DNA of 64,000 nucleotides from Pseudomonas viridiflava (GTDB lineage: Bacteria > Pseudomonadota > Gammaproteobacteria > Pseudomonadales > Pseudomonadaceae). A program made the translations under genes and the position numbers. The notes beneath the pieces are model-generated. The model had not been told where the DNA came from and searched no databases. It saw only the letters and a list, made by a program, of their open reading frames with translations. Shown one piece after another: positions 41,714 to 51,914 of the stretch; position 1 is the first letter of the stretch; each line of letters opens with the position of its first letter. The stretch is taken from the NCBI RefSeq assembly GCF_900590755.1, contig NZ_UUOC01000004.1, positions 1 to 64,000 of the forward strand. Direction: 5' to 3'.

Positions 41714-42031
41714 TTTCAGTTATCCGTTATGTCTCATTGCCATTAACTACGCGTCTGGATCAAGCCTTTGCGGGCAATTGTTATACGTTCTGAAATAGTT
41801 CCTGTTAACTGAAAAATGCCCGACGGATGGCGTCAAAGTAATGTCACATTCGCCACAGGACATACTCAGCAACGGCCTGCGCAAACCTACCGTTAGTCGG
41901 GTTATGAGTGCTTTCTTAGTGGCATTTCGCTAGCGGACTTCTGGTTTCTCAAATACCGGACTAGAGTGGATCCATTCGGATGAGGGGCTCAGCCTCCGCT
42001 TTTAGCGTCGAACCAACATAAGAGAAGCAGC
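41714..42031. other. Intergenic region between divergent alginate lyase and GGDEF/EAL genes
   Basis: 318 bases with no supportable gene, repeat or recognisable operator. It should contain the promoters of both neighbouring genes, which point away from each other. AGAGAAGC just before 42032 serves as the ribosome site of the regulator gene. Confidence 0.5.
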
Positions 42032-44164
42032 ATGGAATGCGCGCAAACCACCAAGGCAAGTGATGGCCGTTCGGTTTTATTGGTCGTCGACGACTATCCG
42101 GAAAATCTGGTGACGATGTGCGCCGTTCTGCAAAGGCAAGACTGGTGCATTGTCACGGCAAGCTCGGGCATTGAAGCGCTAACCGTGTTGCTGGAGCGGG
42201 AAGTGGACCTGGTGCTGCTGGATGTGCAGATGCCCGGCATGGATGGTTTTGAAGTGGCGCGCCTTATGCGTGGCAGCCAGCGCACTCGGCTGACGCCGAT
42301 TATTTTCCTCACCGCCAATGAGCAATCTCAGGACGCGGTGCATCGCGGTTACGCCAGCGGTGCTATCGATTACCTGTTCAAACCCTTCGATCCCAATGTG
42401 CTCAAGCCCAAAGTCCAGGCCTTGCTGGAGCAGCAACAGAATCGCCGCACCCTGCAAAAACTGTCGCTGGAACTGGAAGCGGCCAGAGCCTTCAATGCCT
42501 CGGTGCTGGACAACATTGACGAAGGGATTCTGGTGGTCAATGAAGCCGGCCTGATCAACTTCGCCAACCCCGCCATTTGCCGCCTCCTGGGTGCCAGCGT
42601 CGAGCAGCTCAACGGAACCAGCGTGATTGATTACCTGGCCGAGCCGCAGGTGGTTGAGTGGACCCAGTCCGGGTTCTATCGGCATTACCGCAGCGCTGAA
42701 ATCTACCGACTGCACGATGCGGTGCTGCGCACCAGTGAAGGCTGCCAACTGCCTGTTGCGTTGTCTTGCGCGCCGCTGCCGGTGGAGCAGAAGGCGATGG
42801 TGTTCAGCATTCTCGACATGTCAGTCGTGCGCGATCTTTACCAGCAGCTGGAACATCAGGCAGTGACCGATGCCCTGACCGGTCTGTTGAACCGTCGCGG
42901 CTTCTATCAGGCGGTCGAAGGCATGTTGTTGCGCAATGAACATGCCGGCAAGTTTCTCGTGGTGCTGTACCTGGATCTGGATGGCTTCAAGCGGGTCAAT
43001 GATTCCCTTGGGCACGATGCCGGGGATCAGGTCTTGCTCTGGGTCTCCCAGCAACTCAAGGACTGCATGCGTCCCTACGACGTCCTGGCTCGAATGGGCG
43101 GTGATGAATTTACCGTGGTCATCGAAGGGCTGGACTTCCCCGAGCACGCCGCCAAAGTGGCGGAAAAACTCATCGAGCGGGTTTCGGTCAGGCGTCAGGT
43201 GGATGGTGTGGACGTCACCCTCGGCGCCAGCATCGGGATCGCGACGTATCCCGATTGTGGCTCCAATCTTGACGGGCTGTTGCGGGCGGCTGATATCGCC
43301 ATGTACGAAGCCAAGCGGGCAGGGCGTCAGCAGTATCGGTTCTACGATCAAGACATGAATGGTCGCGCCCGTTCACGGTTGATGCTGGAAAACAGCGTGC
43401 GTACCGCCATCGATGGCCAGGATTTCTCCATGGTCTATCAGCCCCAGGTTTCTATTGCGGACGGTCGTCTGCGCGGTTTCGAGGCGCTGCTGCGTTGGCA
43501 ACACCCCAGCGCTGGTGACGTGCCTCCGGGCTTGTTCATACCGCTTCTGGAAGAAACCCGGCTGATCAACAAGCTGGGCAGCTGGATCTTCGAGCAGGGC
43601 GCCGAACAGCGTAGCCGTTGGGATGAGGTGTTCGGCGCAGGGCTGGTGCTCAGCGTCAGTGTCAGTCCGACTCAGTTCAGCATGCCCAATCTGGCCGCTG
43701 AAATCAGGCGCGCCATGCAGCGCTTCAATCTGAAGCCAGGGCAACTGGAGGTCGAGATCACCGAGGCTTCACTGGTGCATAACCTGGTGCACAGCCGCAA
43801 CCAGATTCGGCATTTGCATGACATCGGCCTGAGCGTCGCACTGGACGATTTCGGCGTGGGCGAATGTTCCCTCACCCATTTGCGCAACCTTGATATCGAT
43901 ACCTTGAAGATCGACCGGCACTTCATCGCAGGCATGCTCACTTCGTCGCGTGATACTGCGGTGGCGCGCAGCATTATCGACTTGTGTCGCAACCTCAATG
44001 TGCTGGTGATCGCCGAGGGTGTCGAAACCATCGAGCAGTATCAATGGCTGGCCGACAACGGCTGCCAGTTGATTCAGGGCTTTCTGGTTGCACGGCCGAT
44101 GGTCGCCGAAGATGCGTTGGACTTCCCGCTGACATTTGACTGGCAGGCCATCAAGTCCGTTTGA
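42032..44164 (+). CDS. Response regulator with PAS, GGDEF and EAL domains
   Basis: 710-aa soluble c-di-GMP enzyme. Receiver at 15-130 (phospho-Asp D64 in LLDVQMPGMDG), PAS-like at about 150-265, GGDEF at 275-435 and EAL at 450-695. The cyclase motif GGDEF is intact (356-360), with an I-site R347xxD350 five residues before it. In the EAL part E484, E575, D605-D606, K626, E662 and Q682 are present, but the usual metal-binding Asn in VNxS is Ser543 (SVSVSPTQF). Cyclase activity is likely; hydrolase activity may be impaired. No partner histidine kinase is adjacent. Confidence 0.92.
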   Translation: MECAQTTKASDGRSVLLVVDDYPENLVTMCAVLQRQDWCIVTASSGIEALTVLLEREVDLVLLDVQMPGMDGFEVARLMRGSQRTRLTPIIFLTANEQSQDAVHRGYASGAIDYLFKPFDPNVLKPKVQALLEQQQNRRTLQKLSLELEAARAFNASVLDNIDEGILVVNEAGLINFANPAICRLLGASVEQLNGTSVIDYLAEPQVVEWTQSGFYRHYRSAEIYRLHDAVLRTSEGCQLPVALSCAPLPVEQKAMVFSILDMSVVRDLYQQLEHQAVTDALTGLLNRRGFYQAVEGMLLRNEHAGKFLVVLYLDLDGFKRVNDSLGHDAGDQVLLWVSQQLKDCMRPYDVLARMGGDEFTVVIEGLDFPEHAAKVAEKLIERVSVRRQVDGVDVTLGASIGIATYPDCGSNLDGLLRAADIAMYEAKRAGRQQYRFYDQDMNGRARSRLMLENSVRTAIDGQDFSMVYQPQVSIADGRLRGFEALLRWQHPSAGDVPPGLFIPLLEETRLINKLGSWIFEQGAEQRSRWDEVFGAGLVLSVSVSPTQFSMPNLAAEIRRAMQRFNLKPGQLEVEITEASLVHNLVHSRNQIRHLHDIGLSVALDDFGVGECSLTHLRNLDIDTLKIDRHFIAGMLTSSRDTAVARSIIDLCRNLNVLVIAEGVETIEQYQWLADNGCQLIQGFLVARPMVAEDALDFPLTFDWQAIKSV

Positions 44165-44204
44165 GTTCTGTACACTGGCGCCTTTGGACTCAGTGTTACG
44201 GCTC

Positions 44205-44699
44205 ATGCTCGCTCCTCTCAAATACCTTCAGGCTTACCCGCCCGCGCTTCAGGATCAGGTGCGCCAGCTGATCGCCCAGAACAAACTGGGTGACTACCTG
44301 CAGCAGCGTTATCCCGACCGGCATGCCGTGCAGAGCGATAAGGCGCTGTACGCTTACGCGCTGGCGCTCAAGCAGGAACACCTGCGCAACGCGCCGAGCA
44401 TCGATAAAGTGCTGTTCGACAACCGCCTGGACCTGACCCACCGCGCGCTGGGTCTGCACACGACGATTTCCCGGGTTCAGGGTGGCAAGCTCAAGGCCAA
44501 GAAGGAAATCCGCGTGGCGTCGCTGTTCAAGGAAGCGCCGCCGCAGTTTCTGGAAATGATCGTCGTCCACGAGTTGGCGCACTTCAAGGAATCGGACCAC
44601 AACAAGGCGTTTTATAAACTCTGCGAACACATGCAGCCGGGGTATCACCAGATCGAGTTTGATCTGCGGATTTATCTGACGTGGCGGGATATGCAGTAG
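44205..44699 (+). CDS. YgjP-like zinc metallopeptidase
   Basis: 164 aa. The zinc motif H122-E-L-A-H126 is followed by a third ligand candidate H132 in SDHNKAFY, the arrangement of the YgjP/WLM-like metallopeptidase family. Natural substrates are unknown. The start is ATG 44205; the upstream extension to 44136 overlaps the previous gene. Confidence 0.82.
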   Translation: MLAPLKYLQAYPPALQDQVRQLIAQNKLGDYLQQRYPDRHAVQSDKALYAYALALKQEHLRNAPSIDKVLFDNRLDLTHRALGLHTTISRVQGGKLKAKKEIRVASLFKEAPPQFLEMIVVHELAHFKESDHNKAFYKLCEHMQPGYHQIEFDLRIYLTWRDMQ

Positions 44700-44720
44700 G
44701 GTTCGGCTCGGCGCGACCTA

Positions 44721-44825
44721 GTGGGACCGGCTTTAGCCGGGAAGGCGATATTTCTGTAGTCAGATATGGAATGGATGCACCGGCCTCTTCCCGGCTAAAG
44801 CGGAACGCCGCCCGGCCGTTCCCAC
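44721..44825. repeat. Interrupted REPIN (GTGGGACCGGC family)
   Basis: The left half is intact (GTGGGACCGGCTTTAGCCGG). In the right half the usual CGGCTAAAGCCGGTCCCAC is split: after GGCTAAAG a 15-base GC-rich stretch intervenes and the copy ends in GTTCCCAC. It is the only copy in the window damaged in this way. Confidence 0.65.
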
Positions 44826-44860
44826 AAAAGATCAGCAGTGCCGCTCATTCAAGGACCAAT

Positions 44861-45157
44861 ATGGACATCAGCAAAACCAAAACCAGTTTCTACCGCCGTC
44901 TGTACGTGGCGTATCTGATCGATAGCGAAATCGCCAGCAGCGTACCTGCGCTGGTAGACGCCACAGGCATGCCGCGTCGCACTGCGCAGGACACGATTGC
45001 GGCGTTGGCGGATCTGGATATTCAGTGTGAATTCGAACAACTCGATGGCGGCCGCAATCATGCCGGGCACTATCGGATTCGTGACTGGGGCGCCATCGAC
45101 AAAAGCTGGATTGCGGCTCACCTGGGGCAAATCAAAACGGTGCTGGATTACCCCTGA
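44861..45157 (+). CDS. Winged-helix DNA-binding protein (HTH_43-like)
   Basis: 98 aa. The central stretch SVPALVDATGMPRRTAQDTIAALADL reads as a helix-turn-helix followed by a small wing (CEFEQLDGGRNHAGHYRI). It resembles the HTH_43 family of short winged-helix proteins. ATG 44861 begins MDISKTKTSFYRRL; the frame upstream to 44681 runs through the repeat and is not used. The regulated genes are unknown. Confidence 0.78.
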   Translation: MDISKTKTSFYRRLYVAYLIDSEIASSVPALVDATGMPRRTAQDTIAALADLDIQCEFEQLDGGRNHAGHYRIRDWGAIDKSWIAAHLGQIKTVLDYP

Positions 45158-45172
45158 GCATGGCGTTGTGCC

Positions 45173-45631
45173 TCATTCGAGGTCGCGGCGCATGCCAATG
45201 TGCGGGATTTCGTCCTCCAGATACACCTCGCCCACCGGCTCGAAACCATATCGCGCGTAGTAACCCTGCAAATGCGCCTGGGCCGAGAGATAGATCGGTT
45301 GGTCGGGCCAGGTCCTTTCTGCGTTCTCCAGCGCCTGCTCCATCAGCTCATGACCGATGCCACGGCTGCGGATCGATGGCGCGGTCACTACCCGGCCAAT
45401 GGTCACATCGCCGCCTTGCTGGATCGGGTCGAGCAAGCGCAGGTAAGCGACCAGACGGTCTTCCTGCCAGGCCATCAGGTGGCAGGTGTCGCCCATCAGA
45501 TCCTGCCCGTCGACGTCCAGATACACACATTGCTGCTCGACCACGAACACTTCTGCGCGCAATTTCAGGATGGCATAGAGCTGTTCCTTGCTCAGGTCGG
45601 TATGGTGTTTGCAGATCCAGTTGATAGGCAT
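45173..45631 (-). CDS. GNAT acetyltransferase, ElaA-like
   Basis: 152 aa. The GNAT acetyl-CoA loop is visible as IGRVVTAPSIRSRGIGHELM, and the sequence YYARYGFEPVGEVYLEDEIPHIGM is typical of ElaA. The acceptor is not known. Start at ATG 45631 rather than the extension to 45727. It converges with the winged-helix gene. Confidence 0.88.
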   Translation of the reverse strand: MPINWICKHHTDLSKEQLYAILKLRAEVFVVEQQCVYLDVDGQDLMGDTCHLMAWQEDRLVAYLRLLDPIQQGGDVTIGRVVTAPSIRSRGIGHELMEQALENAERTWPDQPIYLSAQAHLQGYYARYGFEPVGEVYLEDEIPHIGMRRDLE

Positions 45632-45890
45632 GTCGCTGACTCGCAGAGGAAATCTGGGGGGAATACTAAACGCATCCTGGCAGATACCCAATAAAACCCT
45701 GAGATGAATGCACTGCGGGCAGGTCAACAGACAGGAAGTGGGTCATTTAATGGATTTTTTGCTGCGCCAGTGCACAAAACGCAACCTTCGTATGAGTTGT
45801 GAAAAGGTCGGAATGCAGCTTCAATACAGGCGACGTGCCAGTATTTGTTGGTACGGACTACTCGGGTTTTACCGTCTCAGGAACATGAGC

Positions 45891-46628
45891 ATGCCGTGTT
45901 TGCTTCGAGCCATAGGTTTGCTGGGACTACTGCTGACGGCTCAGGTCGGTGCGGCAGATAAACTTCGTTTGGTTGCCGATGCCTGGGCACCGTTCACCGA
46001 TGCTTCTTTGCTCAATAACGGTCTTGCCACTGACCTGGTGACTACCGCACTTGCGCGCGCCGGTTACACCTCTGAATACCACCAGGTCCCTTGGGCTCGC
46101 GCCTTGCACGGATTGGGCGAAGGTCACTATGACGTGCTGGTCAATGCCTGGTACAGCGAAGACCGGACCCTGCTGGGCGAGTTCTCGGCGCCATATCTGG
46201 TCAATCGCGTGCGTTTTCTCAAGCGCAGCCGGTCAAGCGTCGAATATCGCGATCTCAGCCAGCTGTACACACGGCCCATTGCCGTGGTGCGCGGTTATAG
46301 CTATTCCCCGGAATTTGATAACGACGCGCTGCTGGAGAAGGTCCCGGTCAGCAACTTCACCATGGCTGCCCGAATGGTCGCGGCGGGACGTGTTGATCTG
46401 GCCGTGGAAGATGAGTTCGTGGCCCGTTATTACCTGGCCCGGGAGATGAAGAATATTCGCGACAATCTGGCGTTTCTACCCAAACCGCTGACCGAGAACA
46501 GCCTGCATATTCTGGTCAGCCTGAAAAACCCGCGTCATGAGCAGATCGTCGCCGATTTCGATCGGGAAATTGCTGCCATGAAAGCTGACGGCAGTTACGA
46601 AGCAACCTTCAAGCGGCATGGTCTGTAA
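45891..46628 (+). CDS. Periplasmic amino-acid-type solute-binding protein
   Basis: 245 aa from ATG 45891, preceded by AGGA at 8 bases. The signal peptide MPCLLRAIGLLGLLLTAQVGA is followed by a family 3 binding fold: LRLVADAWAPFTD, a first lobe with YHQVPWARALHGLGEGHYDVLVNAWYSEDR, and the hinge region RVDLAVEDEFVARY. There is no permease next to it, so it may serve in sensing or with a distant transporter. The frame is open to 45708 but lacks a signal peptide there. Its 3' end overlaps the convergent YccS-like gene by 20 bases. Confidence 0.82.
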   Translation: MPCLLRAIGLLGLLLTAQVGAADKLRLVADAWAPFTDASLLNNGLATDLVTTALARAGYTSEYHQVPWARALHGLGEGHYDVLVNAWYSEDRTLLGEFSAPYLVNRVRFLKRSRSSVEYRDLSQLYTRPIAVVRGYSYSPEFDNDALLEKVPVSNFTMAARMVAAGRVDLAVEDEFVARYYLAREMKNIRDNLAFLPKPLTENSLHILVSLKNPRHEQIVADFDREIAAMKADGSYEATFKRHGL

Positions 46629-48807
46629 CGGGCTCGGGTGCCTTGATCAAGTGCGCGGCGAGGGTTCTTAGCGGGCCCAGTTGGCGACAGATCAACGCCA
46701 GTTGCGTCTGGACCAGTCGCTGGCTTTCATCCAGTTCGTCGGGCATCAGCTCAAGTTCGGTGGCCAGGGTTTCTTCGGTATCGCTGTGGATGGCCACTGT
46801 CTGCTTCTCGGCCAGGCTTTGCGCGATCTCATCGATACTGGCCGCCAGCGTCGCGCCCACACCTTCGATCAGGTGCTCACGGACTTCGGTGGGCAACTGG
46901 GTCTCGCGGTGCGCACCAAGCCCGGACAGATAACTGAGCAGGGTGTGCGACAGCACCAGAAAGCGAAAGCCCACGTCCGCTTCTTTACGGAAATGCCCTG
47001 GCTCCATGAGCATGTTGGCCAGGGTGGTGGACAGCGCCGCATCGGCATTGTGGGCGTTGCGTCGGGCGAGGCGATAAGCCAGGTCGTCGCTTTTGCCCTT
47101 GGCGTATTGCTGCATGATCTGGCGCAGATAAATGCTGTTGCAAGTCAGGGTGTTGGCCAGCACTTTGTTCAGGCGTCGGCCCTGCCAGTCCGGCAGGAAC
47201 AGGAACACCGCGAGACCGGCAATCAGGCTGCCCAGCAACGTATCGAACAGGCGCGGCAGGAACAGCCCGTAGCCGTCGCCCACCTGATTGAAGCAGAACA
47301 GCACCATGATGGTGATGGCCGCCGTCGACAAGGTGTAGCGCGTGGTGCGGTTGACGAAGAAAACCACCCCGGCCAGCACGGCACACATCGATTGCAGAAT
47401 CGGGCTGGTGACCAGATCGAACAATGCCCAGCCGATGGTCAGGCCGATGGCAGTGCCGATGATCCGCTGCCCCAGCTTGCGCCGGGTCGCGCCGTAGCTC
47501 GGCTGACAGACAAAAACCGTGGTCAGGATGATCCAGTAACCCTGCGACGGGTGAATCAAATGCACCATCGCGTAGCCGACCATCAACGCCAGTGGCAGGC
47601 GCAAGGCGTGGCGGAACAGCAGTGATGTCGGGGTCATCTGCAGGCGCAGACGGGTCCAGGCGTCCTTGAGGTTGCGTGGCGACCGGTCCAGCAACGAGCT
47701 GTCAGTTGCGTCGGCCACGGCATCAGGATTACTGGCATCACTGAGCAGACGATCCAGGGTTTCAAGGTTGTTCGCCAGTGCGCGCAACGAGCGCAGCAGG
47801 CCGCGCCAGGCCGGATTGCTCTGAATGCGCAAATGCTCCAGCGAGGCGCGCAAGTCTTCCATGGCATAGGCAAAGCTGTCGTTGTAGATGAACGGCTGAC
47901 GCAGTTGGATCGACTCGGACAGCGCTATGCAGGCCGAGCCTTGTTGGCGCAACAGGCGCTGGCAACGGAACAGCACGTCGCTGTGGAAGAACGCGTCGGC
48001 CAGAGAGTTGTAAGGATAGTGCGATGAGCTGGCGCGCTCGTGGATGTCCTGAGCAATGAAGTACAGCTTCAGATAACGGCTGACTTTCGAGCCGGGACGA
48101 CCGCTGCCGACCCGGTGCAGAATGATTTCCTTGGTAGCGTTCAGCGCGGCCACGACCCGACCGTTCTGCTGGGCCAGTTCCAGACGCCGGGCTTCGACAT
48201 CCAGTTGGCGAATCGGCTCGAACAGGCTGGACTTGAGCTTCAGGTATTGGCCCAGCTCACGAAACAACCGTGCCAGCGCCTGTTGCACCGGCTGGTTCGA
48301 AAACAGCATCTGCCACAGCACCGACAGCAAGCCATACCAGGCCGCGCCCGCTACCAGCAGCATCGGTTCGTGCCAGAAGTCCAGCACCTCACCGCCGCGC
48401 TGATCGACGCCGATCATGGTGTACACCGAAAGAATCAGCGTGCCATAGGCAATAGCGCTGTAACGCTCGCCCAGCGCGCCGAGCATCGTCAGCGCGAAAC
48501 TGGCCACCGCCAGCGATATGGCGAAAATCCATGGATAGGGAAACAGCAGCTCAACGGCCAGTGCTGCAACGCTGAAACACACCAGCGTTACCGCCAGAGC
48601 GTTCAGACGGCCTTGCCAGCTGTCGTCGGTCTCGGCCAGGGCGCAGGCGATAATCCCCAGGAACAACGGAATCAGCAGGCCCATTTCATTCTGATACCAG
48701 CACAGCGCCATGCTGCCGGTCAGGGCAATGAAGACCCGAACGCTGTAACTGAATTTATCCAGCGCCCACAGACGGCGGAAAGTATGACGAAGAGATTTCG
48801 AGGCCAT
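46609..48807 (-). CDS. YccS-like FUSC-family membrane protein
   Basis: 732 aa with two blocks of membrane helices, near residues 20-165 and 395-525, each followed by a soluble part. This duplicated layout and the segment LIHPSQGYWIILTTVFVCQPSYGATRRKLGQR match the YccS/YhfK-type FUSC proteins. It is suggested to act as an efflux or aromatic-acid-type exporter, but its substrate is not known. Confidence 0.87.
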   Translation of the reverse strand: MASKSLRHTFRRLWALDKFSYSVRVFIALTGSMALCWYQNEMGLLIPLFLGIIACALAETDDSWQGRLNALAVTLVCFSVAALAVELLFPYPWIFAISLAVASFALTMLGALGERYSAIAYGTLILSVYTMIGVDQRGGEVLDFWHEPMLLVAGAAWYGLLSVLWQMLFSNQPVQQALARLFRELGQYLKLKSSLFEPIRQLDVEARRLELAQQNGRVVAALNATKEIILHRVGSGRPGSKVSRYLKLYFIAQDIHERASSSHYPYNSLADAFFHSDVLFRCQRLLRQQGSACIALSESIQLRQPFIYNDSFAYAMEDLRASLEHLRIQSNPAWRGLLRSLRALANNLETLDRLLSDASNPDAVADATDSSLLDRSPRNLKDAWTRLRLQMTPTSLLFRHALRLPLALMVGYAMVHLIHPSQGYWIILTTVFVCQPSYGATRRKLGQRIIGTAIGLTIGWALFDLVTSPILQSMCAVLAGVVFFVNRTTRYTLSTAAITIMVLFCFNQVGDGYGLFLPRLFDTLLGSLIAGLAVFLFLPDWQGRRLNKVLANTLTCNSIYLRQIMQQYAKGKSDDLAYRLARRNAHNADAALSTTLANMLMEPGHFRKEADVGFRFLVLSHTLLSYLSGLGAHRETQLPTEVREHLIEGVGATLAASIDEIAQSLAEKQTVAIHSDTEETLATELELMPDELDESQRLVQTQLALICRQLGPLRTLAAHLIKAPEPVTDHAA

Positions 48808-48921
48808 AGAGGAGCTGTTTCACGATTGATCAATGCTGAGGTGGATATGTACAGGCATGAGCCGGGTCTGTACATCAGCTTGGTGAAATTTATTGTGTGT
48901 TGGCGCACTCCCCCACATCCA

Positions 48922-49011
48922 GTGGGACCGGCTTTAGCCGGGAAGGCTGCATTCCAATCGCTGAAGATGCATCGGATGTACTGGACTCTTCCCGGCTAAA
49001 GCCGGTCCCAC
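48922..49011. repeat. REPIN-type inverted repeat (GTGGGACCGGCTTTAGCCGG family)
   Basis: Facing copies between the YccS-like and HI0933-like genes. Confidence 0.75.
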
Positions 49012-49026
49012 AGGTGCAATCGGTTG

Positions 49027-50205
49027 CTAAACAAACTGCGCAGCCGCATACCCCGACGCCCAGGCCCACTGGAAGTTGAACCCGCCCAGATGCCCGCTGA
49101 CGTCCAGCACTTCACCGACAAAATACAGCCCCGGTGATTTCAGCGATTCCATGGTCTTGGACGACACTTCCCGCGTATCGATGCCGCCCAGGGTGACCTC
49201 GGCGGTGCGATAGCCTTCAGTGCCTGCCGGTACAACCTGCCAGGAGCCGAGCTTCACCGCGATGTCAGCCAGTTCAGCATGGGTGTACTGCTTCATCGGC
49301 TTGGACACGAACCACTGCTCGGCAATCAGGTTGGCCATCTTCTTGGTGAAGATTTCCCCGAGCAGGGTTTTCAGTTCGCTGTTCGGCCGTTCGGCTTGCT
49401 GCTCGGTGAGCCAACTGGCGACGTCATGGTCGGGCAGCAGGTTGATTTCCACCGCATCGCCCGGGTGCCAGAACGAAGAAATCTGCAAAATCGCCGGGCC
49501 ACTCAGGCCACGGTGAGTGAACAGGATGTTCTCGCGGAAACTCGTGTCGTTGCAGCTGACCAGACAATCCACCGACGTGCCGGACAGCTCGGTGCACAAC
49601 TCTTTGAGCTGATCAGTGATGGTGAACGGCACCAGCCCGGCGCGGGTTGGCAGCAGTGTGTGGCCGAACTGCTTGCCCACCTGATAACCAAAGCCGGTCG
49701 CGCCCAGTGTTGGAATCGACAGGCCGCCAGTGGCGATCACCAGAGATTCACAGTTGATAGCGCCCAGTGTCGTGGCCAGCGTGTAGCCGGTCTCGGTTTT
49801 CTCGATCTGCTGTACGGAGGTGTCCATGTGCAGGCTGGCACCGGCTTGCTTGCATTCGTCCAGGAGCATTTCGAGGATGTCGCTGGACTTGTTATCGCAG
49901 AACAACTGGCCGAGTTTTTTCTCGTGATAGGGCACGCCGTGCTTGCCCACCATTTCGATGAAGTCCCACTGGGTATAGCGCGCCAGAGCCGATTTGCAGA
50001 AATGCGAATTCTGCGACAGGAAATTGCTCGGCTCGGTGTACATGTTGGTGAAATTGCAGCGCCCACCGCCAGACATGAGGATCTTCTTGCCGGGCTTGTT
50101 GGCGTGATCGATCAGCATCACCTTGCGCCCCCGAGCAGCGGCGGTCAGCGCGCACATCAAACCTGCGGCGCCAGCGCCAATGATCACAACGTCAGTAACG
50201 GGCAA
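49027..50205 (-). CDS. HI0933-type FAD/NAD(P) flavoprotein (YhiN-like)
   Basis: 392 aa. The FAD fold VVIIGAGAAGLMCALTAAARG begins at residue 6, followed by the family stretch KKILMSGGGRCNFTN. The C-terminal region SSKTMESLKSPGLYFVGEVLDVSGHLGGFNFQWAWASGYAA is diagnostic of this family. The reaction is not established. Confidence 0.9.
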   Translation of the reverse strand: MPVTDVVIIGAGAAGLMCALTAAARGRKVMLIDHANKPGKKILMSGGGRCNFTNMYTEPSNFLSQNSHFCKSALARYTQWDFIEMVGKHGVPYHEKKLGQLFCDNKSSDILEMLLDECKQAGASLHMDTSVQQIEKTETGYTLATTLGAINCESLVIATGGLSIPTLGATGFGYQVGKQFGHTLLPTRAGLVPFTITDQLKELCTELSGTSVDCLVSCNDTSFRENILFTHRGLSGPAILQISSFWHPGDAVEINLLPDHDVASWLTEQQAERPNSELKTLLGEIFTKKMANLIAEQWFVSKPMKQYTHAELADIAVKLGSWQVVPAGTEGYRTAEVTLGGIDTREVSSKTMESLKSPGLYFVGEVLDVSGHLGGFNFQWAWASGYAAAQFV

Positions 50206-50238
50206 AGCGATTTCCTCGGGGTGTGAGAGTGTTTCACC

Positions 50239-50321
50239 TGTAGGAGCTGCCGCAGGCTGCGAACAAATGTCAGATCACCATGGTGTTCCAGATTGTTCGC
50301 AGCCTGCGGCAGCTCCTACAG
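50239..50321. repeat. REPIN-type inverted repeat (TGTAGGAGCTGCCG family)
   Basis: Facing copies of the repeat between the dbpA end and the HI0933-like gene start. Confidence 0.72.
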
Positions 50322-50328
50322 GGAAAAA

Positions 50329-51708
<1,380 letters not shown>

Positions 51709-51813
51709 GACAGTGGACCTGCAAAACAAAATGTCGCGCAGTGTATCAGGTCACGAGGCTATCAGGCTCGCTCCCGCTGGGTGGCAGTTGGGCTGAGCCT
51801 ATGGGTGATCACT

Positions 51814-51904
51814 TGTGGGACCGGCTTTAGCCGGGAAGGCGGTATTCCTGACGATACAGATGCATCGAATGTACCGGCCTCTTCCCGGCTAAAGCCGGTC
51901 CCAC
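51814..51904. repeat. REPIN-type inverted repeat (GTGGGACCGGCTTTAGCCGG family)
   Basis: Facing copies between the MFS exporter end and the dbpA start. Confidence 0.75.
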
Positions 51905-51914
51905 AAAGGCGGTG

